Origin: Arthrinium phaeospermum
Taxonomy: Eukaryota; Ascomycota; Sordariomycetes; Amphisphaeriales; Apiosporaceae
Assembly: GCA_006503535.1 (NCBI GenBank)
Contig: QYRS01000007.1
Location: forward strand, 2,666,001 to 2,730,000
Reading direction: 5' to 3'
Length of the DNA stretch: 64,000 bases
In this document: positions 34,884-47,094 of the stretch, piece by piece
Layout: each line of letters starts with the position of its first letter
Position numbering within the stretch: position 1 is the first letter of the stretch
The notes under the pieces: model-generated
The model's input: only the letters and a program-made list of their open reading frames with translations
Told to the model about the DNA's origin: nothing
Database searches by the model: none
Made by a program: the position numbers and the translations under genes

Positions 34884-36998
34884 CCGACGAAGCAGAGTGG
34901 GGGGACATCTGGTGATGACAAGGACAGAGTCGCGGTTAGGGCGGGTAGCTGGCGACTTGGCGCTGCCGTATCCAGGCGTACAGCTGCCTGCGATTTGGGA
35001 GCAGACCGGAGTATAGCCATTCCACTAGCGCGAAGCGTGTGTGGCTAGGTTTTGTCAACCCCATTGGTAGGGCTGATAACAGTGAACTTTCCTTTCAGAA
35101 GCTATAGCAAAGGACCAGCGGACATGCCTTTCGAGAGCTAGCTTATTCAGCTTATTTGTTTACATTCCTTTTTCTTGAGGCGTTTCAGCCCGCGAGTTTA
35201 TTTCGACTGTGAAAGATTTGATGGGCTTCGCCGACGGTACGGGCTGATGCTCCTGCCGATGTCACCAGCCGCTGTCAGCCGTAGACGTCACGGCGGTCTC
35301 TCCCGCACCGCCACCGAAACAGTAATAACGGCTATTCGGAGCAGGAGGGCTCGTGCACGCGGATTACTACTACTGCCACTTACGTTGAACTCAGTTGTGG
35401 TTACGTACCACATACATTGTACGAGCCCTTCGCTCATAAGCTGAATCAGCACTAACGGCACCATTGACCGAAAACATGAATGCTATTAGCTGGCTGACAG
35501 GACCTGAAAAGAAAAGACGGAGTAAGAACATTCTGCTGCGGGGCAGCGTATGCTTCTGCTCGACCGTAAACGTCAATTTTCATGCCTATCATTCAGCTGG
35601 CTGGCGCAGGTGCTTTCATCCCCGTCCTAAGAATATACGACCAGTAGGACTTCCCACCACCTTCCGTCCCACACGTTAAATCCGTCTGGTTATCCACTGC
35701 ATAACCTCAAACGCCTTGGCATTCAGGGTCCTTTTGCGACTCCTTGGACCTAGACGTGCCTCTGACCCGCTGCATCTCGACTGGAAGCCTGAAGCCGGTG
35801 AGAATGTCCACATAATCTGAGATCCGGCACAGTCACACTGGGTCAGAACCATCATGAAACTGCCACGCCTGATGACTGCGAGATCCTTCCGGGTTGTCGG
35901 CACCGCTCATTGTGCGACCTGGTCGAATGTTTACACAGTCTGTGGCATTCCTTCCTAGAGGAGTAGCCGATGACCCCCGGATTTAGGTTCACCGTCCCAA
36001 TATAGAGAACCTATCAAATACGGTAGTCTATCAACTGTCAGGTCCTGCCGTACGACCTGCTAGAAGGTTGTCCTCATTGTGGCGTTCTGTTGTGTTCAAT
36101 TGCTCCCAGGACGTGACAATCTAGGACTCTCACTAGTATTATACTTGCGCATTCTCGCAGCTTCTTCATGGCTCGAAGGATTGCTTCGGGTCGACAGTTA
36201 CACCGACGCGGAGGATTCGCTGCAGATTCCATTTTACCCAAAAAGATCTAGACCCATTGCGCGTCACCGTAGTATCGTAGCTATTTCCTCAATTGATCAT
36301 TCTGTGGGCATCGTACGTTTGTTCTTTTGCTGTCCTTTTATTGGCCGCGAGGTGGCTGGTGGCTTACTAGACTCTACCGGTTCTAGTGTGGCACAGCGCT
36401 ACCCCACGCTGCCCCAAAAGCCTCTCCCGCTAATTGTTTACGCCCACTGGGACTTTTCTAACGTTGTTAATAAGCTTTTCTTTTTCGATCTTTTCCCCAG
36501 GCTCCTATCCTGGGCCCGTCCCAGTTAGTGACACCCCTGCGAGGGTTACCCTGGTCCCACCCACCGCTCGACATTGTGGTTCCCGAAGCTTGAGTGTCGG
36601 GAAAAAGGTCTGTGTTCTTATCTCTGTAAAGGTCCTTCTATGAGACATAATCCACGTTAGAGTCAGCTTTGGTTTCCCAATGACTCGTTGCCAGTTAGAA
36701 CCTGGGGACTCTTACTACACCTAGTACTTAGGTAAACTCCAAGTCACTGACGCCCCTAAGCTACCGACAGCCCCCTTTTTGGCCAGACACATGGATGATC
36801 CTTGTCAGCACCCTTGCAGCTAGCAGAGTGGCCAAATCGCACACAATCTTTGAAATGGAGGCACTAGGTTAACCTTTTCTTCTAATTATAATTCTATATA
36901 GGATTCTCAAGGCTTGTTAGTATAACGTGTGGGGTGTGAATGTCTATGTGCGGGTCTCGAAGATCTCTGTTTCTGGCTTGAACCAGACAGAACATGAA

Positions 36999-37119
36999 TT
37001 CGAACGGCTCACGGCAAATTCGATACTTTTCAGGAACGGATCTTGCTCGTTTGAGTGGTTCGAACGGCTCACGGCAAATTCGATACTTTTCAGGAACGGA
37101 TCTTGCTCGTTTGAGTGGT
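36999..37119. repeat. Perfect 60-base tandem duplication
   Basis: Two copies of a 60-base unit starting CGAACGGCTCACGG lie at 37001-37060 and 37061-37119 with no mismatch until the last base. The lack of divergence means it is recent, or an assembly artefact. It lies in gene-free sequence. Confidence 0.9.
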
Positions 37120-37462
37120 CGTCACTCCGGCCCAATACCTGCCAAAAGATGTCGCTGCTCTACTTGGACCAACACATCAATGCATCCCTTAATCCAATGT
37201 TGTTTTCCTATGATTGTCATAACTCATGACACCTGTTGTGTGTTCCAAGGCAGGTATTGTATGGATTGATACGCTCTGTAGTAAAGTCGTGAATCACTTA
37301 GATATGCATTTCGCAAATATCTCAAACCTTCTCGAACCCAATGATCCAATACACGTTGTCTAGTCGCTACAGTCTGCTATGAATCGAAAACAAAGAAAAT
37401 AAAGAAAAGGAGAAATTTGCTACAGCAAGATCGGCTAAACTAAATGAAAACGGCGCCAGTTC

Positions 37463-38877
37463 CTAAGCCTTCTTCGCAGCCGGGGCATGAGACCGTGCCA
37501 GCTCGCGCAGCTCCGGCTCCAGCTGCGCCAGGATGTCGTACTTGACGACGTTGCCCCAGTTTCCTCGAGCTTCTGCTTCATGCGCGCGGGGTCGCGCCCC
37601 GTCGGGCCGTACCGCCAGTGGTAGACCTGGCCCATCTGGCGCGAGTGGTGGTGAATCCAGCGGCCGCGCTCGAGCCGGGCGCCCGTGTAGGTCTGCAGCG
37701 CCTTCTTGAGAGAGTCCCGCAGCTCGGGGCTGCCGCCGGCGTGGTTCTTCTGCTGCACCGACTCGAGCAGCGTGCAGATGACGAGCGCGTCCTCGGCGCC
37801 CGTGCAGGCGCCGACGCCCAGGTAGGGCGTGCTGGCGTGCGCCGAGTCGCCGACGAGGCAGGCGCGGCCCTGGGCGTAGGTCGGCGGCGGGTTGTCCTCG
37901 AGGTCGAAGATGCCCCATTTTACGACTTTTTCCGGGTACAGCTTCCAGATATCGGCCACCTGCGGGCTCCAGCCCTTGAACAGCTTCTGGATCTCGGTGC
38001 GCTCGACAGGCACCGTCATGCGCTCCGGGTCGGGGAACTCGTCCGCGTCGTAGGCGAACACGGCGATGTTCAGAAGGGTTCCGGACATGACCTATTAATT
38101 GCTTGTGTTAGTAATTTGTCTGGTAAAAGGATTTTGAGGCAGGGTAAGTCGCTACGAACCGGGTACACCAAAAGGTCGGCACCAGGGCCCAAGTGGTTGC
38201 AGGCGCTCTGGGCCACCTTCTCGCCCAGGGCGGCGATGCCCACGTCGATGGGCACCATAGTGCGGTAGACAACGGTGTGGCTGAAGCCAGGGCGGGCAGA
38301 GGGTGATTGGCGCCCAACATGAGCTTACGGGTGTGGAGTGGATGCCATCACAGCCGAGCAAGACGTCGGCCTCGGCCGTGGTGCCGTCATCAAAGCTCAG
38401 CACGACCTTGCCGTTCTGGTCGGCGTCATCGTAGCTCACGAGGCGCTTCCCAACTGAGCGCAGCCCTCGGGCAGCAGGTCGGCCATGCCCTGCAGGAACT
38501 GGGAGCGGACGCAGCCCCAGAAGCTGAGGTTGTTGGTCGGGTGCGGAAGAGCAGGGACTGGGCCTCGTCCATGGACTCCTCGGGGGTGCGGGGGTGGTAG
38601 CCGTTCCAGTAGGCGTTGCTGGTGCTGGCGTCGGTCTTCTGCTGATGCGGCCAGCAGCTCGACGAGGCCGGGTCCAGCATCTCCATCCAGACGCGCGCCG
38701 CGCCCGTGAAGGCGAAGCCGCGCTGACCTCGGTCCAGGTCGACGCGCGCTCGTAGATGACGGCCCGGATGCCCCGGCGGTGCAGGCCGATGGCCGTCATG
38801 ACGCCGATGATGCCGCCGCCCACGACGGCCACCTCGAGGGGCGGGCGACGCCGTTGCCGTTGGTGGTCTTGAGTCAT
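37463..38877 (-). CDS. FAD-dependent monooxygenase, azaphilone type (multiple frameshifts)
   Basis: Two exons, 38160-38877 and 37463-38091, encode a salicylate-hydroxylase-like flavoprotein of about 450 aa once frames are joined. Motifs appear in family order: EVAVVGGGIIGVMTAIGL (FAD), GFAFTGAARVWMEMLDP, QFLQGMADLLPEG, DVLLGCDGIHST (DG motif), PGFSHTVVYRTMVPIDVG, ACLVGDSAHASTPYLGVG (GD motif) and WIHHHSRQMGQVYHW. Reading through needs one added base near 38720, 38541, 38452, 38329, 38291 and 37560, and two or three more near 38640-38675. The intron donor GTTCGT is unusual. Relatives AfoD, AzaH and SorC hydroxylate and dearomatise PKS-derived aryl aldehydes, so this is the step that would make an azaphilone or sorbicillinoid-like core. 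It is divergent from the NR-PKS. So many shifts leave it unsure whether the gene is intact. Confidence 0.78.
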
Positions 38878-40051
38878 GATGGATGTGTATGTGTCAATGG
38901 AATTTGGCAATGAATGCTCTGGCTATGATTCTGTCTTGAGCTTGGCTGGCTTAAAATGACCATACGAGATGGGGTGTGCATGTGTACAATCGAGAAAGGG
39001 TGGGCAAGTGACACTATTCCACGGTTTATAAAGACTATACCACCGAAGTCTGGAAATACTATATTTAGATGTTTATCCCGATAGAAAAACAGTCTGACAC
39101 CTGCTGTGCGCCACGGGATATTTCGTGAGACCCGCGCACAGCCTCAACAGCCGATTCCTAAATCCGGACTTTTGATTCCCCTGACTGGCTCACTCGGGGC
39201 TAGGGCTGACAGGCCCCGCCGATTTCCGGCTGTCCTCCCAAAACTCTGATACCGCGACATTTAGCTTTTGCGAGGTGCTATCAGGAGTTGAGGATGTGGA
39301 TACCGGACTTACCCGTGTCATTGGAGTTGAAGTTTGGTTTAGGTTGGCAGTGACACAGCGCATGTGCGTCTCCTCTGAGACAAACTTACAGTTACCATTG
39401 CAGATTGGAGCCATTGAGTCGGTAAGCTAGAGGGTCCAGACCCTTTCCATCTTCTGGGCGCGTACTCTGCCTTCCAGAAGTGGAAGTCAGTCTGCACATG
39501 GGACTAAGAGCACCATTATCCCTCCTTCCGACTCTTCCGCTGGTATTCTGCCCGATATTACGATAGCGGCGTTCTGGTCTAATCAACACGAATCCTCCTG
39601 CGCCAAAGTAAGTGCGGTGACACACATTCAGGTCCCAAAGGTGTTCGCCACGAGTTTCATCGAGACGGCCAATCAGTGTGTCGGTTTAATTTAGAGCAGA
39701 GAGAAGCTTGATACCATCGTTATCTAAGCTGAAGGGTTGTGCAGACAGTCTATATAAGTATCTGGCCTCGGCTTCAAACAGATTCCCCTGCTGAACCAAA
39801 TCACACAGTTAGACAACATAGACAGTCCTGCCTGCGCAACCGGATCTCCTCGAACATATCATACCCTTCTTACTTGTTCTTCACATCACTTTTCTTACTA
39901 GATCACTAGACCAATACATCTCCTTAGATCTCTACACTAGACCCCGCGCCACTGAACGTTCATCGTTCATAAGGGACTTTTCTATTTTTACTCAGACACT
40001 TCTGTTGCTCACTTTCTCCTCTCTCACACACACATACCCCATCAAGCAACC
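38878..40051. promoter_or_regulatory. Divergent promoter of monooxygenase and NR-PKS
   Basis: This 1.17-kb stretch separates two divergent genes. TATATAAG at 39751-39758, about 300 bases before the NR-PKS ATG, is followed by a CT/CA-rich leader typical of strongly expressed fungal genes. ATCCGGAC occurs near 39160 and also near 24515 upstream of the HR-PKS. No coding frame is supported. Confidence 0.5.
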
Positions 40052-43000
40052 ATGATGACCCCCACATTATCCCACGTCCGTGAAGCGACGAGCTTCGTCT
40101 TCGGAGGCCACATCGGCCCCCAAAGCAAGAACTCGTTGGAGAAGAAGGTGCAACAGATCGTCGATGGACCCAACGGAGAATGGATCCTCGAGACCCTGGC
40201 CGGCATGCCCCGGTACTGGGAAGCCTTGACCGAGAGGATCCCCGAGCTGGCCAGTGCGATGAATGGTCCTCTGCTGGCCGACATTGAGTCGTGGTTCCGG
40301 CATGGCGCCGCCTCGGTTGAGTCGCTGGCCCGGATGCCGAGATCCCCTGATCTGTGGATCGGCGTCCTGATGGTGGCCATTCAGCTGGACCAGTACTGGC
40401 AGTATCTCGAGTTCCGGTTCAACAGCCAGGACGGAGACGCTGTGGAAGATCTGCAAGCTGAGCTGGTGAAGCAGCAGCAGCAACAGTCAGCTGAAAGCAG
40501 CAACAAGGTCGAGACCGTCGGCTTCTGCGCCGGCATGATCGCCGCCGTCGCCGCCGCCAGCTCCCACAACCGCCAGGAGTTCGTCAAGTACGGCTCCGCG
40601 GCCCTGCGCATCGGCGCCCTGATGGCGGCTCTGGTCGGAGCCACCGAGGCGTCGACCAAGGGCCTCGGCAAGGGCGGGTCCATCTCCCTGGCCGTGGCGT
40701 GGCGCACCGCCAAGCAGGGCGCCGACATGACGCGCATCGTCTCCAAGCTGTCGCCCGACGCCTACGTCTCCGTCCTCTTCGACGAGTCGCGCGCCACCGT
40801 GACGAGCTCGGAGCGGCTGGCGCCCAAGATCATCCGGCAGCTGCGGGCGCGGGCGTTACGGCCATCCCGCTTGCCTTTAAGGGCCAGCTCCACGCGCCCT
40901 CGGCCGAGCGGGCGCGCCACACCGAAGCCCTCATCGAGGTCTGCCACGCGATGCCGGACCTGCAATTCCCGGATGCGGCCCAGCTGGCTCTGCCTACGTA
41001 CCTCGATCATCCCGAGGGCAAGCAGGTCTCGGGTGAAGAAACTGACTTGGTCGCCATGGTGCTGCGCTCCATCCTGGCGAGCCAGCTGAACTGGACCAGC
41101 ACCGTCTCCAAGCTGGCGGCGCACAGGGATGACAAGTCTATCATTGCCTTTGGGCTCGACCGTCCTCTGCCGCCTACCATCATGCGGGCCTTTGGTCCCA
41201 AGCAAGTGCAGTTTGAGGATGTCGAGGAGGACATTGCCAAGTCCATCGTGCACCGCCCACGCCCTGAGGTACAGGTAAGCAGCACGGATGCTGTCGAGTC
41301 AGTTCAGGCCGAAGAGCCCAGTGTCAAGCCAGAAGCCGAAGAAGACTTTGACGACATGGTGGCGATCGTGGGTATGTCCCTCAAGGTTGCAGGCGGCGAC
41401 GACCTCGAAGGCTTCGAACAGATGCTCAAGACGGGCGAGTCGCAGCACGAGATCATCACGCGCGAGCGCATGACGTCGGACATGCTGTTCCGCGACAACG
41501 ACGCCTACGGGACCGCAAGTGGTACGGCAACTTCATGCGCGACCCGACGCCTTCGACCACAAGTTCTTCAAGAAGAGCCCGCGCGAGTCGCAGGCCATCG
41601 ACCCGCAGGGCCGCCTCTCGCTCGAGGCCGCCTACCAGGCCCTCGAGCAGTCGGGCTACTTCAACGAGCTGGCCACGACCAATGTTTCCGAACACGCGCG
41701 GCGCAAGCACGTCGGCTGCTACGTGGGGCTCTGCTCGTACGAGTACGACGTCAACATCCACTGCCACCCGACCAGCGCCTTCACGGGCACGGGCGAGCTG
41801 CGCAGCTTCATCCCGGGCCGGGTCTCGCACTTCTTCGGCTGGACGGGCCCGGCCCTAACCTTCGACACGGCCTGCTCGTCGTCGACGACGGCGCTGCACA
41901 TGGCCTGCCGGGACCTGCTGTCGGGCGAGGTCCCCGCGGCCCTCTGCGGCGGCGTCAACGTGCTGACCAACATGCAGTGGACGCAGAACCTGGCGGCCGG
42001 CAGCTTCATCAGCCCGACGGGCCAGTGCAAGCCCTTCGACACGGACGCCGACGGCTACTGCCGCGGCGACGGCATCGCCTACGTCTTCCTCAAGAAGCTG
42101 TCGACGGCGCGGGCCGACGGCAACAGCATCTTGGGAACTATCCGCGCCACCGGCATCAACCAGAACCTCAACACGACGCCGCTCTTTGTGCCCAACGTGC
42201 CCTCGCTCTCGACCCTCTTCGACAGCGTGATCAGCAAGGCCCGCGTGCAGCCCCGCGACATCTCGCTCGTCGAGTGCCACGGCACCGGAACCCCCGTCGG
42301 CGACCCGGCCGAGTGGGAGAGCATCCGCAACGCCCTGGCAGGTCCCAAGCGCGACACCCTCCTGCCCGTCGGGTCGGCCAAGGGCCACGTCGGGCACACC
42401 GAGGGCGCGTCGGGGCTGGTCTCTTTGATCAAGGTGCTTCTCATGATGCGCGGCAATTTCATCCCGCCCCAGGCCAGCCACAAGAGCATGAACCCCCATA
42501 TCCATGCCCAGCCGGCGGACAACATGCAGGTCGTCACGTCGCTTCAATCGTGGCAAGGGGATCGTAAGCTGGCTTTGATCAACAATTATGGCGCTTGTGG
42601 GTCAAACTCGAGCGTCGTGGTTGGTCACTCGGCTCATAAGCCTGCGACCAACCCCGCGTTCTTGGGGATTGCCGGGGCATCGTCGCCTCGATTGCCGTTC
42701 TGGATCTCCGGATTTGATGCCCGCAGCATTGCGGCGTACAGCAACGTACTGGCTGACTATCTCCGCTCCCACACAGGGTCCCAAGATGGCCAGGCCAAGT
42801 TGGCTGATGTGTCTTTCAACATGAGATGGCAGCAGAACCCCGGCTTGCCTCAAGGCTTGATTTTCAGCTGCAGCTCGCTGGAAGAGCTTCAGGGCAAGCT
42901 GGCCAAGGCGGCCTCGGCTACTAAGGACAACGCCGCCAGCGTCGGCATTGCGCCCGTCAAGTCGGAGCGACCCGTCGTCCTGTGCTTCGGCGGCCAGGTC

Positions 43001-46000
43001 TCGACCTTCGTCGGGCTCGACCGCGCCGTCTACGAGAGCGCCGCCGTGCTGCGCCACCACCTAGATGCCTGCGACGCCGCCATCACCTCCCAGGGCCTGG
43101 ACAGCATCTACCCCGACATCTTCGCGTGTGAACCCTACCAAGACGTAGTCAAGCTGCAGACCGCGCTCTTCGCTATGCAGTACGCCTCGACCAAGAGCTG
43201 GATCGACTGCGGGCTGGACGGCAAGGTGGTCTCCCTCGTGGGCCACAGCTTTGGCGAGATCACCGCCCTCTGCGTCTCCGGCGTGCTGAGCTTGGAGGAC
43301 ACGGTCAAGCTGATCGCCGGTCGTGCCCGACTGGTGCAGAGCGCTTGGGGACCCGACCCGGGCGCCATGATGGCCATCGAGGCCGACGAGGCGCTCGTGC
43401 ACGATCTCCTGAAGGAGTCCAACTCCGTCTCCGACGGAACTGCCGGTATAGCCTGCTACAACGGTCCCCGCAGCTTCACCGTCGCCGGGTCCACCAAGGC
43501 CATCGACACCTTCGCCGCCACGCTGGCCGGCAAGGACAGCACCGCGGTCGCGGGCGTCAAGAGCAAGCGCCTCAACGTGACCAACGCCTTCCACTCCGCC
43601 CTGGTCGAGGGCATCGTCGACCGCCTCGGCGAGGTCGGCAAGAGCGTGACCTTCCGCGACGCCATGATTCCCATCGAACGCGCCACCGAGAATGGCACTG
43701 CCGACCGGCTGGACTGGAGCTTCGTGGGCTCCCACATGCGCCAGCCCGTCTTCTTCAACCACGCCGTGCAGCGGCTTGCGCAGAAGCACCCCGAGGCCGT
43801 CTTCCTCGAGGCTGGGTCCAACTCGACCATCACCGTCATGGCCTCGCGCGCCCTCTCCCAGACTTCTTCTTCTGATATCCACTTCCAGGCCCTGTCCATT
43901 ACCAACACCAAGAAGGGCGTCGACAGACTCTCAGACGCGACAGTTGATCTCTGGAAGCAGGGTCTCCGCGTCTCGTTCTGGGCCCACCACCGGGCGCAGA
44001 AGGACGAGTATGCGCAGCTTCTCCTGCCGCCGTACCAGTTCGAGAAGACGCGGCACTGGCTCGAGCTCAAGTCGCCCGTCGAGCAGGCCCTCAAGGTCGC
44101 CCAGACCATGACCGGCAGCAACGGTCAGCTGCTGCTCACGAGTGGCCCAACATCGGGGACACAGCAGGGACAACAGCAAGTCGTCGACCCCCAGACGCTG
44201 GACATGTGGACCTTCCTCGGCTTCCAGGACCGCAAGAAGAAGCAGCCCAAGCTGGCGCGGTTCCGGATCAACACGGCCTCGGCCAAGTACCAGCGCCTGT
44301 TCGCGACCCACGTCATCGCCAAGACGGCGCCCATCGCCCCGGCCACGCTCGAGATCGACATCGCGATCGAGACCCTCTTCAGCCTGAACCCCGAGTGGCG
44401 CGCCCACGCCTTCTCGCCCATCGTCCGCGACATGCAGAGCCACTCGCCCATCTGCGCCGACCCGGGCCGCGAATACTACCTCGACCTCGAGCCGCTCAAC
44501 AAGACGGAGACGGCCTGGGGCTGGGTCATCCACAGCGTGGGAAGCGCCAACGACGATAAGCACGCCGAGGGCCGCATCGACATGGCCTCGCCCTCGGACC
44601 CGGCCGCGCTCCAGGAGTTCGGCCGCTGGGAGCGCATGGTCAGCCACGCCCAGTGCCAGGCCGTCCTGGCCCTCAGCCCCGGCGCCGACGGGGTCGAGGC
44701 TCTCTCGGGCCGCAACGTGTACCGCGCCTTCGAGGAGGTGTGCGACTTCGGCCCCGTCTACCACGGCGTCAAGTCCGTCATCGGCCGGAGCGAGGGGGCG
44801 AGCGCGGAAAGTGCGGGGATCGTGCACCGGCGCCACGAGGGCGGCACCTGGCTCGACGTCCCCAAGGCCGACGCGTACGGCCAGGTCGCGGGTATGTACG
44901 TCAATCTGCTGACCGACATCCCCGCGAGCGACATGTTTGTAGCCACGGGGCTCGAGCTGGTAATGCGCGCGCCCAAGCGTCAGACGCCCACGGATGGCCA
45001 GGAGAACGGTCCGGCGGTCTGGCACGTCCTCGCCCGCCACGCGCGCCAGAACGAGAAGTCTTATGTCACCGACGTTTTCATCTTCGACTCCGAGACAGGC
45101 GCCCTGGCCGAGGTCATCCTGGGCCTCAAGTACGTCCGCATCCCCAAGGCGACCATGAGCAAGATCTTGGCCCGGGTGACGATGGACAAGTCCTTCGTCA
45201 GAACTTCCGCCGCGGCGACTCTTCCCTCTTCCGCTGCTCGTCCTCTTGCAGCCCTCGACAATGCCCCCACCACTCCCAAGTCCAAGCCAGCAGCACGCCA
45301 GTCTTCGCCCAAGGCCTCAAAGCGGATCACGACCCCCAAGAAGGCCAAGCCGTCCGCCTCGGCCAGTGGCCCGCGCGACGTGACCAACGAGGTGCGCGAC
45401 GTGGTGGCCAATGTCTCGGGCATGGAGGCCAGCGAGATGAGCCTCGACAGCGAGATGGCCGACCTGGGCATCGACTCGCTCATGGCCATGGAGCTGGCCC
45501 GCGAGATCGAGAGCACCTTCCACTGCACCCTCGACCGCACCGAGACCATGGTCGCCACCCGCCTGCGCGAGTTCGTCGCCTGCGTGTCCAACGCCCTCGC
45601 CAGGGCCGGAGACAGCGGTGACCAGCACCATACGGGAGAGGAAGAGGATGACGACAGCGATGACGACTCGGCGGGTACCGGCGAGGGCGATGACGATGGC
45701 GTGTTCTCAGACTCGGACGACGACACGGCCTCGGAGATCGACACGCCCGACAACGCTTCGGAATGCAGCGGCGCCGACAAGAGTCAGGATCCGGTGAGTG
45801 AATCGCCCGTCCCTGCCACCAAACAAGTTCACGGGGCTGACGTAGCGGCCCGCGAGGCAGAAGCACTTCGCCTAGTGTCCACCCACATGGCCGGCTGGGA
45901 GACGGCCGCTCTCCTCCAGGCCGAGACGAGCGGCAACATCAGCACCCGCCCCCGCACCGGCGCCGTGGTGGTCGTGACGGGCGCCTCGGGCAGCCTGGGC

Positions 46001-47094
46001 GCGCACATTGTCCAGGCCCTCGCCGAGCGGCCCGACGTCGCCACGGTCGCTTGCCTCAACCGCGCCGTCCGGGACGTGTCGGCCGACGAGAAGCAGGCCG
46101 AGGCGCTTTCCTCGAGAGGCATCGAGCTGTCGCCCGCCGCACGCGAGAAGCTGCGGGCGTACGGGACCGACACCGCCAAGCCGCAGCTCGGCCTCTCGGA
46201 CCAGGAGTACGTCTGGCTCGCCCAGCACGGCACCCACATCATCCACAACGCCTGGCCCATGAGCGCAACCCGGACGCTCAAAGCCTTCGAGCCCCAAGTC
46301 AGGGTGATGCGGAACCTGCTGGACCTGGCGCGCGACATGTCCACCACCGACGCTGCTCACCCGCGCCGGGTCGGCTTCCAGTTCATCTCCTCCATCGGCG
46401 TGACCGGCTTTAACTCATCCTCCCTTGTGCCCGAGCAGCCCATGCCCATGGCCGCGGTGATGCCCAGCGGCTACAACGAGGCCAAGTGGACGTGCGAGCG
46501 CCTCCTCACCGACACCCTGCGCCGACACCCCCGCCTCTTCCGCGCCCACGTCGCCCGGCCGGGGCAGATCTCCGGGTCCACCGCGAGCGGCTTCTGGAAC
46601 CCCGTCGAGCACTTCGCCTTTATCGTCAAGAGCGCGCACGCGCTCAAGGCCTGGCCCGACCTACGGGGGGTCATGCACTGGCTGCCCGTCGACAAGTCGG
46701 CCCGCGTCATGGTCGACCTGCTGAACATCGACGACGATAACTCATCAAGGGAGGCGCACCCGGTCTACCACGTCGACAACCCGTCGGCCAGCCGTGGAAG
46801 GAGATGTCGACGGTCCTGGCGGAAGCGCTGGACATCCCGGCACGCGACATCGTGCCCTTCGCCGAGTGGATCCGAAGGGTGCGCGAGTCGCCCCTGTCGG
46901 CGGCGGAGAACCCGGCCGTCCACCTGCTGGGCTTCCTCGAGGGCCACTTTGAGCGCATGGCGTGCGGCGGGATCGTGCTGGATACGCAGAGGTCGGGCGA
47001 GCATTCCCGGACCATGGCCGCGGAGGGGCCGGTGAGCGCCGAGACGGCGCGGGCCTATGTTTCGTCTTGGAGGGAGATGGGGTTTCTTAACTAG
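40052..47094 (+). CDS. Non-reducing PKS: SAT-KS-AT-PT-ACP-R, no C-methyltransferase (four frameshifts)
   Basis: One exon of about 2,348 aa if one base is added at each of four sites: near 40850, 41508, 41544 and 46787. Domains: SAT with Cys159 in GFCAG; KS with Cys609 in DTACSSS plus [10 protein letters not shown] and [11 protein letters not shown] with Ser1067 in GHSFGE; PT with His1421 (THVIAKTAP) and Asp1608 ([10 protein letters not shown]); ACP with Ser1810 in GIDSL; and a C-terminal thioester reductase with NADPH motif TGASGSLG near 1977 and Tyr2142/Lys2146 in GYNEAKW. SAT with a catalytic Cys suits a starter chain from the reducing PKS. The R domain releases an aldehyde. The PT sequence is like that of C-methylating azaphilone-type enzymes, yet no methyltransferase is present; an acidic Asp/Glu/Ser spacer of about 70 residues joins ACP to R. 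Frames meet cleanly at each shift, for example YGNFMRDP to [10 protein letters not shown]. Confidence 0.92.

Larger units (their letters stand above)
33884..37462. other. Large gene-free stretch
   Basis: About 3.6 kb without a supported gene. It holds the promoter of the regulator gene (TCCGAG copies near 34305 and 34316; CTCGGAGTCCGAG near 34867) and a perfect 60-base tandem duplication at 36999-37119. The part from 35 to 36.9 kb could be an old, decayed element, but I found no terminal repeat, integrase or reverse transcriptase motif. Confidence 0.5.

Noticed and set aside
36079..36528. 149-codon plus-strand frame in the gene-free stretch
   Set aside because: No recognisable domain, no supporting splice sites, and composition like the surrounding noncoding DNA.
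43931..45040. 369-codon minus-strand frame opposite the NR-PKS
   Set aside because: Antisense shadow of PT-domain coding sequence.
16184..47094. Naming the locus as a sorbicillin or asperfuranone cluster
   Set aside because: The NR-PKS lacks the C-methyltransferase those pathways need, and the accessory genes differ.
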